From assembly GCF_034047335.1 (NCBI RefSeq), contig NZ_CP139137.1, positions 62,001-126,000 of the forward strand: DNA of 64,000 nucleotides, written 5' to 3'. This stretch comes from Chryseobacterium sp. JJR-5R (GTDB lineage: Bacteria; Bacteroidota; Bacteroidia; Flavobacteriales; Weeksellaceae). Both the position numbers and the translations under genes were made by a program. Under the pieces are notes generated by a model. It did no database searches. It saw nothing but the letters and a program-made list of their open reading frames with translations, and was not told where the DNA came from. Shown here in pieces: positions 50,513 to 58,856 of this stretch; the first letter of the stretch is position 1, and the number at the start of each line of letters is the position of its first letter.

Positions 50513-53500
50513 ATGTACCACAAATTTAATTTTTTTAAGTTTAAAAAACTAATTCCTGTCGCATTATTGTTCCTTGCAGGCCATCAGGCTCACGCCGGGG
50601 GACTTGCGGCGGCTTATGCTGTTTCTTTTCAGGCAGGTGAAACCATTACCGGAACAATAACGGACCAGGACGGTTCCTCCATAGCTGGGGCAAAAGTCAC
50701 GGTGATGGAAACGGGTGCAACGGCAGTTACCGATGCCTCGGGAAACTTCAGCCTTTCTGCTGCCATCGGGCAGACGTTATCCGTTTCTTATGACGGGTAT
50801 GAAATACAGCAGGTCAAAATTTCGGGGACTTCCGTTTCCGTTCAGTTAAAATCAAAAAAAGAGGCAACTTCCATTGAAGAAGTAACGCTGGTGGGGTATG
50901 GCTCCCAGAAAAAATCAGACCTTACCGGGGCAGTCAGCCAGCTGAAAGCAGAAAATTTCAAAGAAGGGATGAATATTTCCGTGGATAATCTGATGCAGGG
51001 TAAAATTGCCGGTGTCCGTATCGTTCAGTCAAGCGGAGAACCTGGAGCAGGCGTTAATGTTTCCATCAGGGGAATCGGTTCAATCCGTAGCGGAAGCACG
51101 CCTTTGTTCGTGGTGGACGGCGTGCCTCTAAGCAACGATGCCGTAAGCGCGTCAGGCCCGAACGTAGGCCTCGGTAATGCACAGGCAAAAAACCCGTTAA
51201 ACTTTCTGAATACCTCGGACATCGAATCCATCACAGTATTGAAAGATGCTTCTGCGGCCGCTATTTACGGAGCGAGAGGGTCCAACGGAGTGGTGCTGGT
51301 AACTACCAAAAGAGGAAAGAAAGGGGAGCCGATGTTTACTTATGATACCTATTTCGGCTTTTCTTCCGTGATCAAAAAGCTGGATCTGCTAACGGCAGAC
51401 GAATACAGGGCGGCCGGGATCAACAAGCTGTATGACCACGGCGGAAACACGGACTGGCAGGATGAGCTCTACAGGACTGCCGCCTCACAGAACCATTCGG
51501 TTTCATTCTCAAAAGCGACGGAGACCGGAAATTATTTTGCCTCGCTCTCCCACATGGATCAGGACGGGATTGTGCTGAACAGCAATTTTAAAAGAACCAC
51601 AGCCCGCCTGAATGCAGAAGAATCTTTCTTTGATAATAAAAGGCTGAAAGTTAAAGTCAACCTTACGGCAAGTGACATCAAGGAAACCGGAGTTCCGAAC
51701 GGAGCCAATGCAGGATCAGATGGGCAGCTGATCATCCATGCTTTAATGGCAAATCCTACCCGTTCCGTATACGATGAAAACGGGAACTTCACCAATTTCA
51801 ATATGAATGCCCATTATAATCCGCTCTATCTGCTGAGTGTTTACAATGATAAAACCAATACGTTCAGGGTGTTAGGGAATACGGAAGCCACCTTGAGAAT
51901 TCTTCCGGGATTAAATTACAAATTCAATTTGGGGATTGATAAAACGATGTCTGAAAGAAATACGACAATGTATCCCAACCTTACCGACAGAACGCCGAAA
52001 GGAGCTTACGTACAGGCTAACCTGGATTCTTATAATGTGCTTCTTGAACATTACTTAACATATGATTTTAACCTGAATAAGCATAATTTCAGCTTGCTGG
52101 GAGGATTCTCTTATCAGAAATTCAAATCTACGGGAACGTTTTTCGGCGTACGGGATATTGCAGCCCAGGGAGCGGGAATTGCGCCGGACATCAATCCGGG
52201 ATATTCGGGGACGCCATTTATCCCGGGAGCAGGCTATGCCCAGGAAAACGAGCTTCAGTCCTATTTCGGAAGGGTGAATTACAATTTTGACAAGAAATAT
52301 TTATTAACCGCCTCTTTAAGGGCAGACGGTTCCACACGTTTCGGGGACAATAACAAATACGGGTATTTCCCGTCCGTTGCCGTAGGCTGGACGGTTTCAA
52401 ACGAAAATTTCCTGCAGGACTCCCGAATCATCAGTGAATTGAAATTGAGAGGAAGCTGGGGACAGACCGGCAACCAGGAAGTCCCGAACAAAATTACCAA
52501 AGCAAGTTATGCATTGTCGCAGACCACCGGCTATTATTTATATGATAACCTGAATCTGGCCAATGGAATTATGATTTACAGAACAGACTATCCTGATTTG
52601 AAATGGGAAACCGTAGAGCAGTCCAATATCGGGGCAGACTTCAGTTTATGGGGAAATAAGGTATACGGTTCCCTGGAATATTATAATAAGACGACAAAAA
52701 ATGCAATTCTGTATATTCCGGCACCTCCGCTGAGCCCGACCGTTATGATGTACAGAAATGCCGAAGGAAAAATTGTCAATAAAGGTTTTGAATTTTCTTT
52801 AGGTTCGGAAATTGTAAAAAGTGAAAATTTTACCTGGAATCTTGATATCAACGGGGCTACGATCAACAACGAGGTGAAAGGCCTTCCTGTTTCAGCCATT
52901 TATTCAGGTGAAGTTTCAGGGCCCGGGTTTTCAGGGGTTACCGCGAACATTTATGCCAACGGGCATGAAGCGGGATCTTTTTACATGTATAATTATCTGG
53001 GCGTTGATGCCAACGGGAAATATATTTACGAAGATGTGGATGGTGACGGAACCATCGGCCAGAAGGATAGAAAGATTTTTGAAGGAGCCATTCCGAATTT
53101 TACTTTCGGGATCAATTCTTACATGAGATACAGGAAGTTTGATTTTGCATTCTCTTTCATCGGGCAGACGGGCGGTTACCTGGTGAACAATACCGCGCTG
53201 GATTTAAATATCAATAACCTGGCTTCAGACCGGAATGTCCTTAAAAACCTTTATGACTCCGGAGCAGCTTTCACCAATCAGCCGCAGCTTTCTTCTTTAT
53301 ACCTTGAAAAATCAGATTTTATCCGTCTGAACAATGTAAGATTGGGGTATACTTTCGATATGAACCAGTTGAAATTCTTAAGAAGCATCAACCTGTATGT
53401 AAGTGCACAGAATGTATTCACCATTACCAATTATACCGGCTATGATCCGTTGGTGGATACCAGCAAGCCGTCCGGAGGGAACCAGTCTTTAGGAATTGAT

Positions 53501-53557
53501 TATACCACCTATCCGTCTGCAAAAACCTTTATTTTAGGCGCTACCGTTAAATTTTAA
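50513..53557 (+). CDS. SusC/RagA family TonB-linked outer membrane protein
   Basis: A 1014-residue TonB-dependent transporter. A signal region is followed by a carboxypeptidase-D-like barrel domain (about residues 44-115, GTITDQDGSSIAGAKVTV), the TonB box region (EEVTLVGYGSQKKSDLTGAV), a plug domain (RGIGSIRSGSTPLFVVDGVP) and a 22-stranded barrel ending in the aromatic TFILGATVKF. It imports a large nutrient with the SusD lipoprotein encoded 18 bp downstream. There are no glycosidases nearby, so the substrate is not obviously a polysaccharide; the flanking phosphodiesterases hint at a phosphorylated molecule. Confidence 0.94.
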   Translation: MYHKFNFFKFKKLIPVALLFLAGHQAHAGGLAAAYAVSFQAGETITGTITDQDGSSIAGAKVTVMETGATAVTDASGNFSLSAAIGQTLSVSYDGYEIQQVKISGTSVSVQLKSKKEATSIEEVTLVGYGSQKKSDLTGAVSQLKAENFKEGMNISVDNLMQGKIAGVRIVQSSGEPGAGVNVSIRGIGSIRSGSTPLFVVDGVPLSNDAVSASGPNVGLGNAQAKNPLNFLNTSDIESITVLKDASAAAIYGARGSNGVVLVTTKRGKKGEPMFTYDTYFGFSSVIKKLDLLTADEYRAAGINKLYDHGGNTDWQDELYRTAASQNHSVSFSKATETGNYFASLSHMDQDGIVLNSNFKRTTARLNAEESFFDNKRLKVKVNLTASDIKETGVPNGANAGSDGQLIIHALMANPTRSVYDENGNFTNFNMNAHYNPLYLLSVYNDKTNTFRVLGNTEATLRILPGLNYKFNLGIDKTMSERNTTMYPNLTDRTPKGAYVQANLDSYNVLLEHYLTYDFNLNKHNFSLLGGFSYQKFKSTGTFFGVRDIAAQGAGIAPDINPGYSGTPFIPGAGYAQENELQSYFGRVNYNFDKKYLLTASLRADGSTRFGDNNKYGYFPSVAVGWTVSNENFLQDSRIISELKLRGSWGQTGNQEVPNKITKASYALSQTTGYYLYDNLNLANGIMIYRTDYPDLKWETVEQSNIGADFSLWGNKVYGSLEYYNKTTKNAILYIPAPPLSPTVMMYRNAEGKIVNKGFEFSLGSEIVKSENFTWNLDINGATINNEVKGLPVSAIYSGEVSGPGFSGVTANIYANGHEAGSFYMYNYLGVDANGKYIYEDVDGDGTIGQKDRKIFEGAIPNFTFGINSYMRYRKFDFAFSFIGQTGGYLVNNTALDLNINNLASDRNVLKNLYDSGAAFTNQPQLSSLYLEKSDFIRLNNVRLGYTFDMNQLKFLRSINLYVSAQNVFTITNYTGYDPLVDTSKPSGGNQSLGIDYTTYPSAKTFILGATVKF

Positions 53558-53575
53558 TTTAAGTTAAGAGAAATA

Positions 53576-55339
53576 ATGAAATTTACATTTTTAAATATTA
53601 ATAAAATTGTTTTGTCCTTTGCTGTATTATCTTTTATAGGATGTACCAATCTGGATGAAAAGTTACTTGATGAGGTTCCGTCCAATTCAAATGCAGACCC
53701 AGAGGCTTCCCTGGCTGCTGCTTACAGCCAGCTTGGCGAAGGGACTTTCGTAGACCATGGAAGCGTGTTTGCCTTGCAGGAATATTCTACGGACGAAGCA
53801 CTGTTGCCGACAAGGGGAAGCGACTGGGGAGACGGCGGAAAATGGCGGGCTATGCATGAGTTCACCTGGGATGCAAACAATGATGTGGTAAAAAATACCT
53901 GGAACCAGCTGAATTTCGGGATTACCAGATCCCTGTTTGCCATAGGAAGCATCAATAAAAGCAGCATCAGCAACAAAGCATTGTTTCTGGCAGAAGCAAA
54001 AGGGCTGCTGGCCTATTATACCTATACCACCATTGATTTGTTCGGCCAGGCTCCTTACCGCGATCCGGATAATATCAATGCACCGATTGAGATCAGAAAA
54101 GCAGAAACTACCATTGATGCGTTAATCACCGAGGTGGAAGGGCTTATTCCGAACCTGGCAGACCTTAAAACCCAGAATACGCATGCCGGAAGATTTACAA
54201 AACAGGCCGCATACGCACTTTTGGCAGATATGTACCTGAACCGGGCGGTTATAAAGAATAAAACGGCAGCCACGTTCAATTTTACAGAACAGGCGGTTAA
54301 CGGCGGCGGAACGGATATGGATAAAGTCATCCAGTATTCCACTTTACTGATCAACAATCCGCTTTTCAGCCTGGAATCCAATTATTTCCACAACTTTGAT
54401 ATCGACAATAATACGAGCAAGGAAATGATCTTTACGGTGGTGCAGAAGAAAATTGCGAGCTCGGATAAGGGTTCGGACAATGATCTGGCCTACATGTCAA
54501 TGGAAAGAATCCAGAAGCCGTCGCCGGACAACAGGGGAACCAATGCCAACTGTGTCACTCCGGAATTCTATTATTCATGGAACGGCAATTTCGAGGACCC
54601 GCGTTTCCACAGGCATTACCAGTATGCCGACGGGACCTGGTTCAGGAATAACGGGACCGATGTAAGCGTGCCGTCAACAAGCAAAGTGGAAGGAACGGGA
54701 AAACCATGGTTCCATTTCAACAGGGGATTGCAGGCAGGCCAGCAGTATGGCCCGAAGATCATTAACGGAAACTTTGATATGACTGCAGACGGAAGAATTA
54801 AAGTATATAAATTATTTACAGAAAAAAATACAACCTTAGCAGCAGATTTTACTCCGGAACTGAATTTTGACAACCCTTCAGAAGCCGTCTTTACCCAGGC
54901 TCAGATCAACAGGGGTGTAAGAAACTTCAAGTTCGAGTTTGATCCCGGCTACGGAAACAACGGGACGAGTGGAATGGATGTGCCGTTGTACAGGTTGGGG
55001 ACCGTTTATATGATGAGGGCAGAAGCATATTTCAGAAGCCAGAATATTACGGCAGCATTGAATGATGTTAATAGACTGAGAACAGGCAGGACCCGTGAAG
55101 CTTTATTCAACAATGCTCCCGGTGTTGCCATCTCATCTCTGGATGCGAATATCCTCTTTAAAGAGTCGGGCTACGAGCTTTATTGGGAAATGTACAGAAG
55201 AAAGGCCATGATCAGGTTCGGGAAATTTGATCTGGCAGGAACCGCAAAGCCGGCGTCACAGCCTTACCGCAGAATTTTCCCGATTCCTCAGGCTACCCTT
55301 GATGCTTCAAAAGAATTTTCCCAAAACCCGGGATATTAG
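53576..55339 (+). CDS. SusD/RagB family nutrient-binding outer membrane lipoprotein
   Basis: A 587-residue lipoprotein (lipobox FIGC, Cys23). The SusD fold shows as TPR-like helices in the first half (AKGLLAYYTYTTIDLFGQAPY) and the C-terminal LYRLGTVYMMRAEAYFRS and GYELYWEMYRRKAMIRFG segments. It caps the SusC barrel as a substrate-binding lid. Starts 18 bp after the SusC stop. Terminator follows. Confidence 0.93.
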   Translation: MKFTFLNINKIVLSFAVLSFIGCTNLDEKLLDEVPSNSNADPEASLAAAYSQLGEGTFVDHGSVFALQEYSTDEALLPTRGSDWGDGGKWRAMHEFTWDANNDVVKNTWNQLNFGITRSLFAIGSINKSSISNKALFLAEAKGLLAYYTYTTIDLFGQAPYRDPDNINAPIEIRKAETTIDALITEVEGLIPNLADLKTQNTHAGRFTKQAAYALLADMYLNRAVIKNKTAATFNFTEQAVNGGGTDMDKVIQYSTLLINNPLFSLESNYFHNFDIDNNTSKEMIFTVVQKKIASSDKGSDNDLAYMSMERIQKPSPDNRGTNANCVTPEFYYSWNGNFEDPRFHRHYQYADGTWFRNNGTDVSVPSTSKVEGTGKPWFHFNRGLQAGQQYGPKIINGNFDMTADGRIKVYKLFTEKNTTLAADFTPELNFDNPSEAVFTQAQINRGVRNFKFEFDPGYGNNGTSGMDVPLYRLGTVYMMRAEAYFRSQNITAALNDVNRLRTGRTREALFNNAPGVAISSLDANILFKESGYELYWEMYRRKAMIRFGKFDLAGTAKPASQPYRRIFPIPQATLDASKEFSQNPGY

Positions 55340-55376
55340 ATTTCTTCATTCAGGGATTATTATTTTTATGCAAACA

Positions 55377-55411
55377 AAAAGCGGGGAGACTTAATCATCT
55401 CTCCGCTTTTG
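55377..55411 (+). terminator. Terminator after the SusC/SusD pair
   Basis: AAAAGCGGGGAGA (55377-55389) pairs with TCTCTCCGCTTTT (55398-55410) with one wobble; a T-rich tract follows. Confidence 0.8.
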
Positions 55412-55559
55412 TTTTAAAATGCCCTTTGGTTATGACTATCCGTTAAGTCTGTCATTCCGGGATGGCGGATCAGATACAGATAATACATATGGTATGAATA
55501 GGAACGGGCTTCAATCTTTTAATAATAAACTATCAGTTAAGTTAGCCAAGACTTAAAAA

Positions 55560-56114
55560 TTATGCTTCATTCAGCATTCCCAGTTCCCCGAAATGTTTTT
55601 TGAATTTCTGGATTTTAGGGCCTACAACGGCGCTGCAGTAAGGCTGTGTAGGATTCTCATGGTAATATCCCTGGTGGTACTGTTCTGCCGGCCAGAATTT
55701 TTCAAACCGGGTTAATTCCGTCACGTAAGTACCTGTCCATCTTCCTGATTCCTGTGATGCTTTGACAGCTTCTTCGGCTTTTGCCTTCTCAGCATCATCT
55801 TTATAGTAAATAACGGAGCGGTATTGGGTCCCTACATCATTTCCCTGGCGGTTTAGCTGGGTAGGATCGTGAAGGAAAAAGAAGACGTCCATTAACTGTC
55901 CGTAAGAAATAACTGCCGGATCATAGGTGAGTTGTACCACTTCCGCATGCCCGGTTTCCCCGGTGCAGATTTCTTCATAGGTCGGGTTGTCTGTATGGCC
56001 TCCCGAATACCCTGATACAGCAGATTTTACGCCTTTCAGCATATTGAAACAGCTTTCCACACACCAGAAACAGCCGCCGCCGAAAGTGATCTGTTCTAAA
56101 TTATTGTTATCCAT
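55560..56114 (-). CDS. msrA: Peptide-methionine (S)-S-oxide reductase
   Basis: Reduces the S-epimer of methionine sulfoxide in proteins. The catalytic motif GGCFWCVES is near the N-terminus and YSGGHTDNPTYEEIC and the QYHQGYY segment are conserved. 184 residues, normal for MsrA. Cytoplasmic, with no signal peptide. The motif has Cys where many homologues have Gly (GCFWC). No msrB in the window. Confidence 0.94.
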   Translation of the reverse strand: MDNNNLEQITFGGGCFWCVESCFNMLKGVKSAVSGYSGGHTDNPTYEEICTGETGHAEVVQLTYDPAVISYGQLMDVFFFLHDPTQLNRQGNDVGTQYRSVIYYKDDAEKAKAEEAVKASQESGRWTGTYVTELTRFEKFWPAEQYHQGYYHENPTQPYCSAVVGPKIQKFKKHFGELGMLNEA

Positions 56115-56313
56115 CTTAAAATTGATTATTGTATTTATGCATTTTCCCTGTAAGAATTATGGGGAAAAGCCTGTCAAAAATAGCAAAAACCTTTCCATTT
56201 ACCATTAAAATCGGCCCTTAAACATATATTGAGCTGATAGATAGGACAAATAAATCATAAGGAAATATAATATGAATAACCATGTAAATCAGTATAATCT
56301 GTGGAGGAATTAA

Positions 56314-56478
56314 ATGCAAAGTTTAGTTTTTTTCATGCTTATCTTAGGAAGCAAAGAAGAATCAACAGGTTACATTGATGAAGCTGTAATGCAGGCTTCG
56401 CGCAGTAAATTTATTTGTCTCTGCTTCCTAAAATCAATATTTTACTTTATAAATCTTTACATTAATAAAATTTAGGAC
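56314..56478 (+). CDS. Possible 54-residue small protein
   Basis: An ATG ORF of 54 codons preceded eight bases upstream by GGAGG, an unusually strong Shine-Dalgarno sequence for this group. A 13-codon ORF (56272-56313) ends immediately before it in the same frame. The predicted peptide is hydrophobic at both ends and matches no family I know. It overlaps the inverted repeat at 56344-56431, so it may be an accident of that element. Confidence 0.2.
56344..56431. repeat. Nested inverted repeat, possible MITE or RNA element
   Basis: TTAGGAAGCAAAGA (56344-56357) and TCTCTGCTTCCTAA (56418-56431) are inverted copies with one mismatch (14-bp arms), enclosing 60 bp that contain an inner GAAGC/GCTTC stem. 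Confidence 0.4.
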
Positions 56479-56483
56479 ATAAC

Positions 56484-56508
56484 AAAAAAGCACCCCGAAG
56501 AGGATGCT
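56484..56508 (-). terminator. Terminator after the ROK kinase gene
   Basis: On the minus strand GCATCC-TCTTC-GGGGTGC (complement of 56490-56507) forms a short hairpin followed by TTTTTT. Confidence 0.65.
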
Positions 56509-56533
56509 CCGTATGATTAAAAAATAATTTCAA

Positions 56534-57502
56534 TTAATTTTCCCAGACCAGTGCACTTGCGCCTAAAATAGCAGCATCGGCTTCATCCAGCTCACTGAAT
56601 ACCAGTTTTACTTTGTTTCTGAAGATCGGAAGAAGGTTCCTTTCCATATGAAGCTTGGTCGGTTTTAGAATAAAATCCCCGGCTTTAATCACCCCTCCGA
56701 ACAGAAGAATGGCCTGTGGAGAAGAGAACATGACAAAATTCGCCAGTGCTTCCCCTAATTTCTGCCCGGTATACCTGAAGACTTCAATGGAAATAGGATC
56801 GCCTTTCAGGGCACATTCGTGAACGGTTTTGGAATTGATGGATTCTTCCGGGAACTGGCTCAACATGGATTCCGGAAATTCCGCCCGCATTTTTTTTGCC
56901 GTAATGGCAATTCCTGTTGCCGAGGCATAGGCTTCAAGGGAGCCTTCAGAGCCTGTGCTCCAGTGTTTCCTTCCGCCCGGCTTTACAATCGTATGTCCCA
57001 GTTCTCCCGCAAATCCGTCATGTCCGTAGATCAGTTTTCCGCTGGCCACGATTCCGCTTCCCACGCCTGTCCCTAATGTGATCATGATAAAATCTTTCAT
57101 GCCTCTTGCTGCCCCGAAAAGCATCTCGCCGTAAGCGGCTGCGTTCGCGTCATTGGTTACCGTAGCCCGGAGATTGAACTTTTCGGTCATCAGTTTCCCG
57201 AACGGGATTACGCCTTTCCATGGCAGGTTCGGCGCCTGTTCGATGGTTCCTGTATAGTAATTGCCATTGGGAGCCCCGATACCGATTCCTTCAAACGTTC
57301 TTTCTTTGCTGTGCCTTTCTATTAAAGGGTAAATATTTTCATACAGCGCATCGATATACTGTTCTACAGTTTCATAAGCATCTGTACGAAGATTTCCTTT
57401 TTCAAGAACTTCACCCCGGTGGTTGACCACTCCAAATTTGGTATTCGTGCCGCCTATGTCAATTCCTAGGGCAACGTTTTTTGATAAATCGATTAATGAC
57501 AT
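56534..57502 (-). CDS. ROK family sugar kinase (probable glucokinase)
   Basis: A 322-residue ATP-dependent sugar kinase. The phosphate loop GIDIGGTNTKFG, catalytic region VTNDANAAAYGE and GTGVGSGIV are intact. The usual zinc motif CxCGxxGCxE is replaced by HWSTGSEGSLE: the GHTIVKPGG segment before it and the Glu are kept, but all cysteines are gone. Glucose is the likely substrate; other hexoses or N-acetylhexosamines are possible. Own terminator downstream. Confidence 0.9.
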   Translation of the reverse strand: MSLIDLSKNVALGIDIGGTNTKFGVVNHRGEVLEKGNLRTDAYETVEQYIDALYENIYPLIERHSKERTFEGIGIGAPNGNYYTGTIEQAPNLPWKGVIPFGKLMTEKFNLRATVTNDANAAAYGEMLFGAARGMKDFIMITLGTGVGSGIVASGKLIYGHDGFAGELGHTIVKPGGRKHWSTGSEGSLEAYASATGIAITAKKMRAEFPESMLSQFPEESINSKTVHECALKGDPISIEVFRYTGQKLGEALANFVMFSSPQAILLFGGVIKAGDFILKPTKLHMERNLLPIFRNKVKLVFSELDEADAAILGASALVWEN

Positions 57503-57589
57503 TTTCTATTTCTAAAATTCTAAAAGGTTAAAATTATAAAAAAGATTGTATTAATGGATTATTAACTAAATAATTATTGAATTTTTTTT

Positions 57590-58801
57590 TCAGGCGGTTT
57601 TCACCGTTTTCTTTTTCCTTCTGCCCCACCAGATCATAAATCCGGTTACTGGTAATGAGGCACATATAAGACTTACAACAAAAGCGATGATCTTCGTGGG
57701 AAGCCCTAAAATTGATCCTACGTGGATGTCGTAATTGGCTCCCACCGCTTTTTCACCGAAATTTTTGTCTTTCATATCGTGGGTATGGAGCAGGTCGCCG
57801 GAATTTTCATCAAAAATAAGGCTGCTGCTTTTGTGGTAAGAATAGGATAAGTGCTTTACATATACTTCAAAATTCGGGTGTTCGTGATCATCCATGTGCG
57901 GGTGCCCCAGATCAATGGAAAACCCGTAAGAATCAGGATATTTAGCTTTGACCGTATTGCTGATCTTATCCAGGGTCCCTTCCGTTCTCATCTCGATCGG
58001 TGCCTTGGTTTTAATTGATGAAAAATCGGGATACTGGGTTTTCCCGCCGGAGAAAATGAAATAGATGGCTGCCTGCACAAAGAAAAACGCATAGAACAAT
58101 CCCGTAATGGAAAAAATCAGCGCAAATATGGAAGCGTAAAACCCCAAGACATTGTGAAGGTCATAGTTTTTCCTTTTCCAGCTTTTCACATTCTGCCACT
58201 TGAAGGAGAAACGCTGTTTTCTGGCCGCTTTATTTTTCGGCCACCAAAGGATAATGCCGGAGATCAGCATGATCATGAAAATAATCACCGGGATCCCCAC
58301 AAGGTAGGTCCCCCAGGACTGCTTCAGCAGATAGCTCCAGTGGATCATTTTTACGATCTGGAAAAATCCGTTTTTCTCATCGTAGGTTTCCAGGACTTTA
58401 CCGGTATACGGGTTTACATAAGCCGCTTTATATATCGGGAATTCATCAAAATAATTCCAGGCTTCCGGGTTATGTTCATACCAGTAGAAGAGGTAAGACA
58501 TTTTTTTATCAATCGGGATATTTACCCAATGGACCGGATATTTCTCTTTTACCTGTTCCACCACTGCTTTCTCCAGCGTACGGATCGGAAGGACCTGCTT
58601 GCTGTCAATATTCTGCTCGTTATGGTAGATGACATCCTGTCTCGTAAAGTTTTCAATTTCGTCCTTGAAAACAAATAAAGCTCCGGTAATGGAAATAATG
58701 AAGATCAGAAACCCCACACCCAGTCCGAGCCACAAATGCAGTTTGCCGGTCCATTTTTTAAATGCGCTGGGTTTCTTTTTATGGTGATGCTTTTTTCTCA
58801 T
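57590..58801 (-). CDS. PepSY-associated membrane protein, copy 1
   Basis: A 403-residue inner-membrane protein of the PepSY-TM family, with about four helices and a large periplasmic domain between the first two. The basic start (MRKKHHHKKKPSAFKKW) and the TGKLHLWLGLGVGFLIFIISITGAL helix are typical, as are the histidines before helices. Members sit next to siderophore receptors and are thought to reduce ferric siderophores or help their uptake. Downstream of a TonB-dependent receptor and paralogous to the gene at 60966. The -7 element TATCTTTG (58818-58825) suggests it can also be transcribed alone. Confidence 0.88.
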   Translation of the reverse strand: MRKKHHHKKKPSAFKKWTGKLHLWLGLGVGFLIFIISITGALFVFKDEIENFTRQDVIYHNEQNIDSKQVLPIRTLEKAVVEQVKEKYPVHWVNIPIDKKMSYLFYWYEHNPEAWNYFDEFPIYKAAYVNPYTGKVLETYDEKNGFFQIVKMIHWSYLLKQSWGTYLVGIPVIIFMIMLISGIILWWPKNKAARKQRFSFKWQNVKSWKRKNYDLHNVLGFYASIFALIFSITGLFYAFFFVQAAIYFIFSGGKTQYPDFSSIKTKAPIEMRTEGTLDKISNTVKAKYPDSYGFSIDLGHPHMDDHEHPNFEVYVKHLSYSYHKSSSLIFDENSGDLLHTHDMKDKNFGEKAVGANYDIHVGSILGLPTKIIAFVVSLICASLPVTGFMIWWGRRKKKTVKTA

Positions 58802-58817
58802 GCTGATAAAACTTCTG

Positions 58818-58856
58818 CAAAGATAAACTTTAAATTTATTTAGATTAATTAAAATC
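58818..58856 (-). promoter_or_regulatory. Promoter and possible iron operator before PepSY copy 1
   Basis: Minus-strand TATCTTTG (58825-58818) matches TAnnTTTG. Upstream of it, overlapping the receptor gene's last codons, plus-strand ATTTAGATTAA (about 58838-58848) repeats an 11-mer found in the feo operator, within an imperfect A+T-rich palindrome. Confidence 0.35.

Larger units (their letters stand above)
56115..56533. other. Intergenic region with a nested inverted repeat
   Basis: A 419-bp gap between the MsrA gene and the ROK kinase gene. It holds the MsrA promoter region on the left, a possible short ORF pair around 56272-56478, a nested inverted repeat at 56344-56431 and the ROK terminator. 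Nothing else recognised. Confidence 0.5.
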
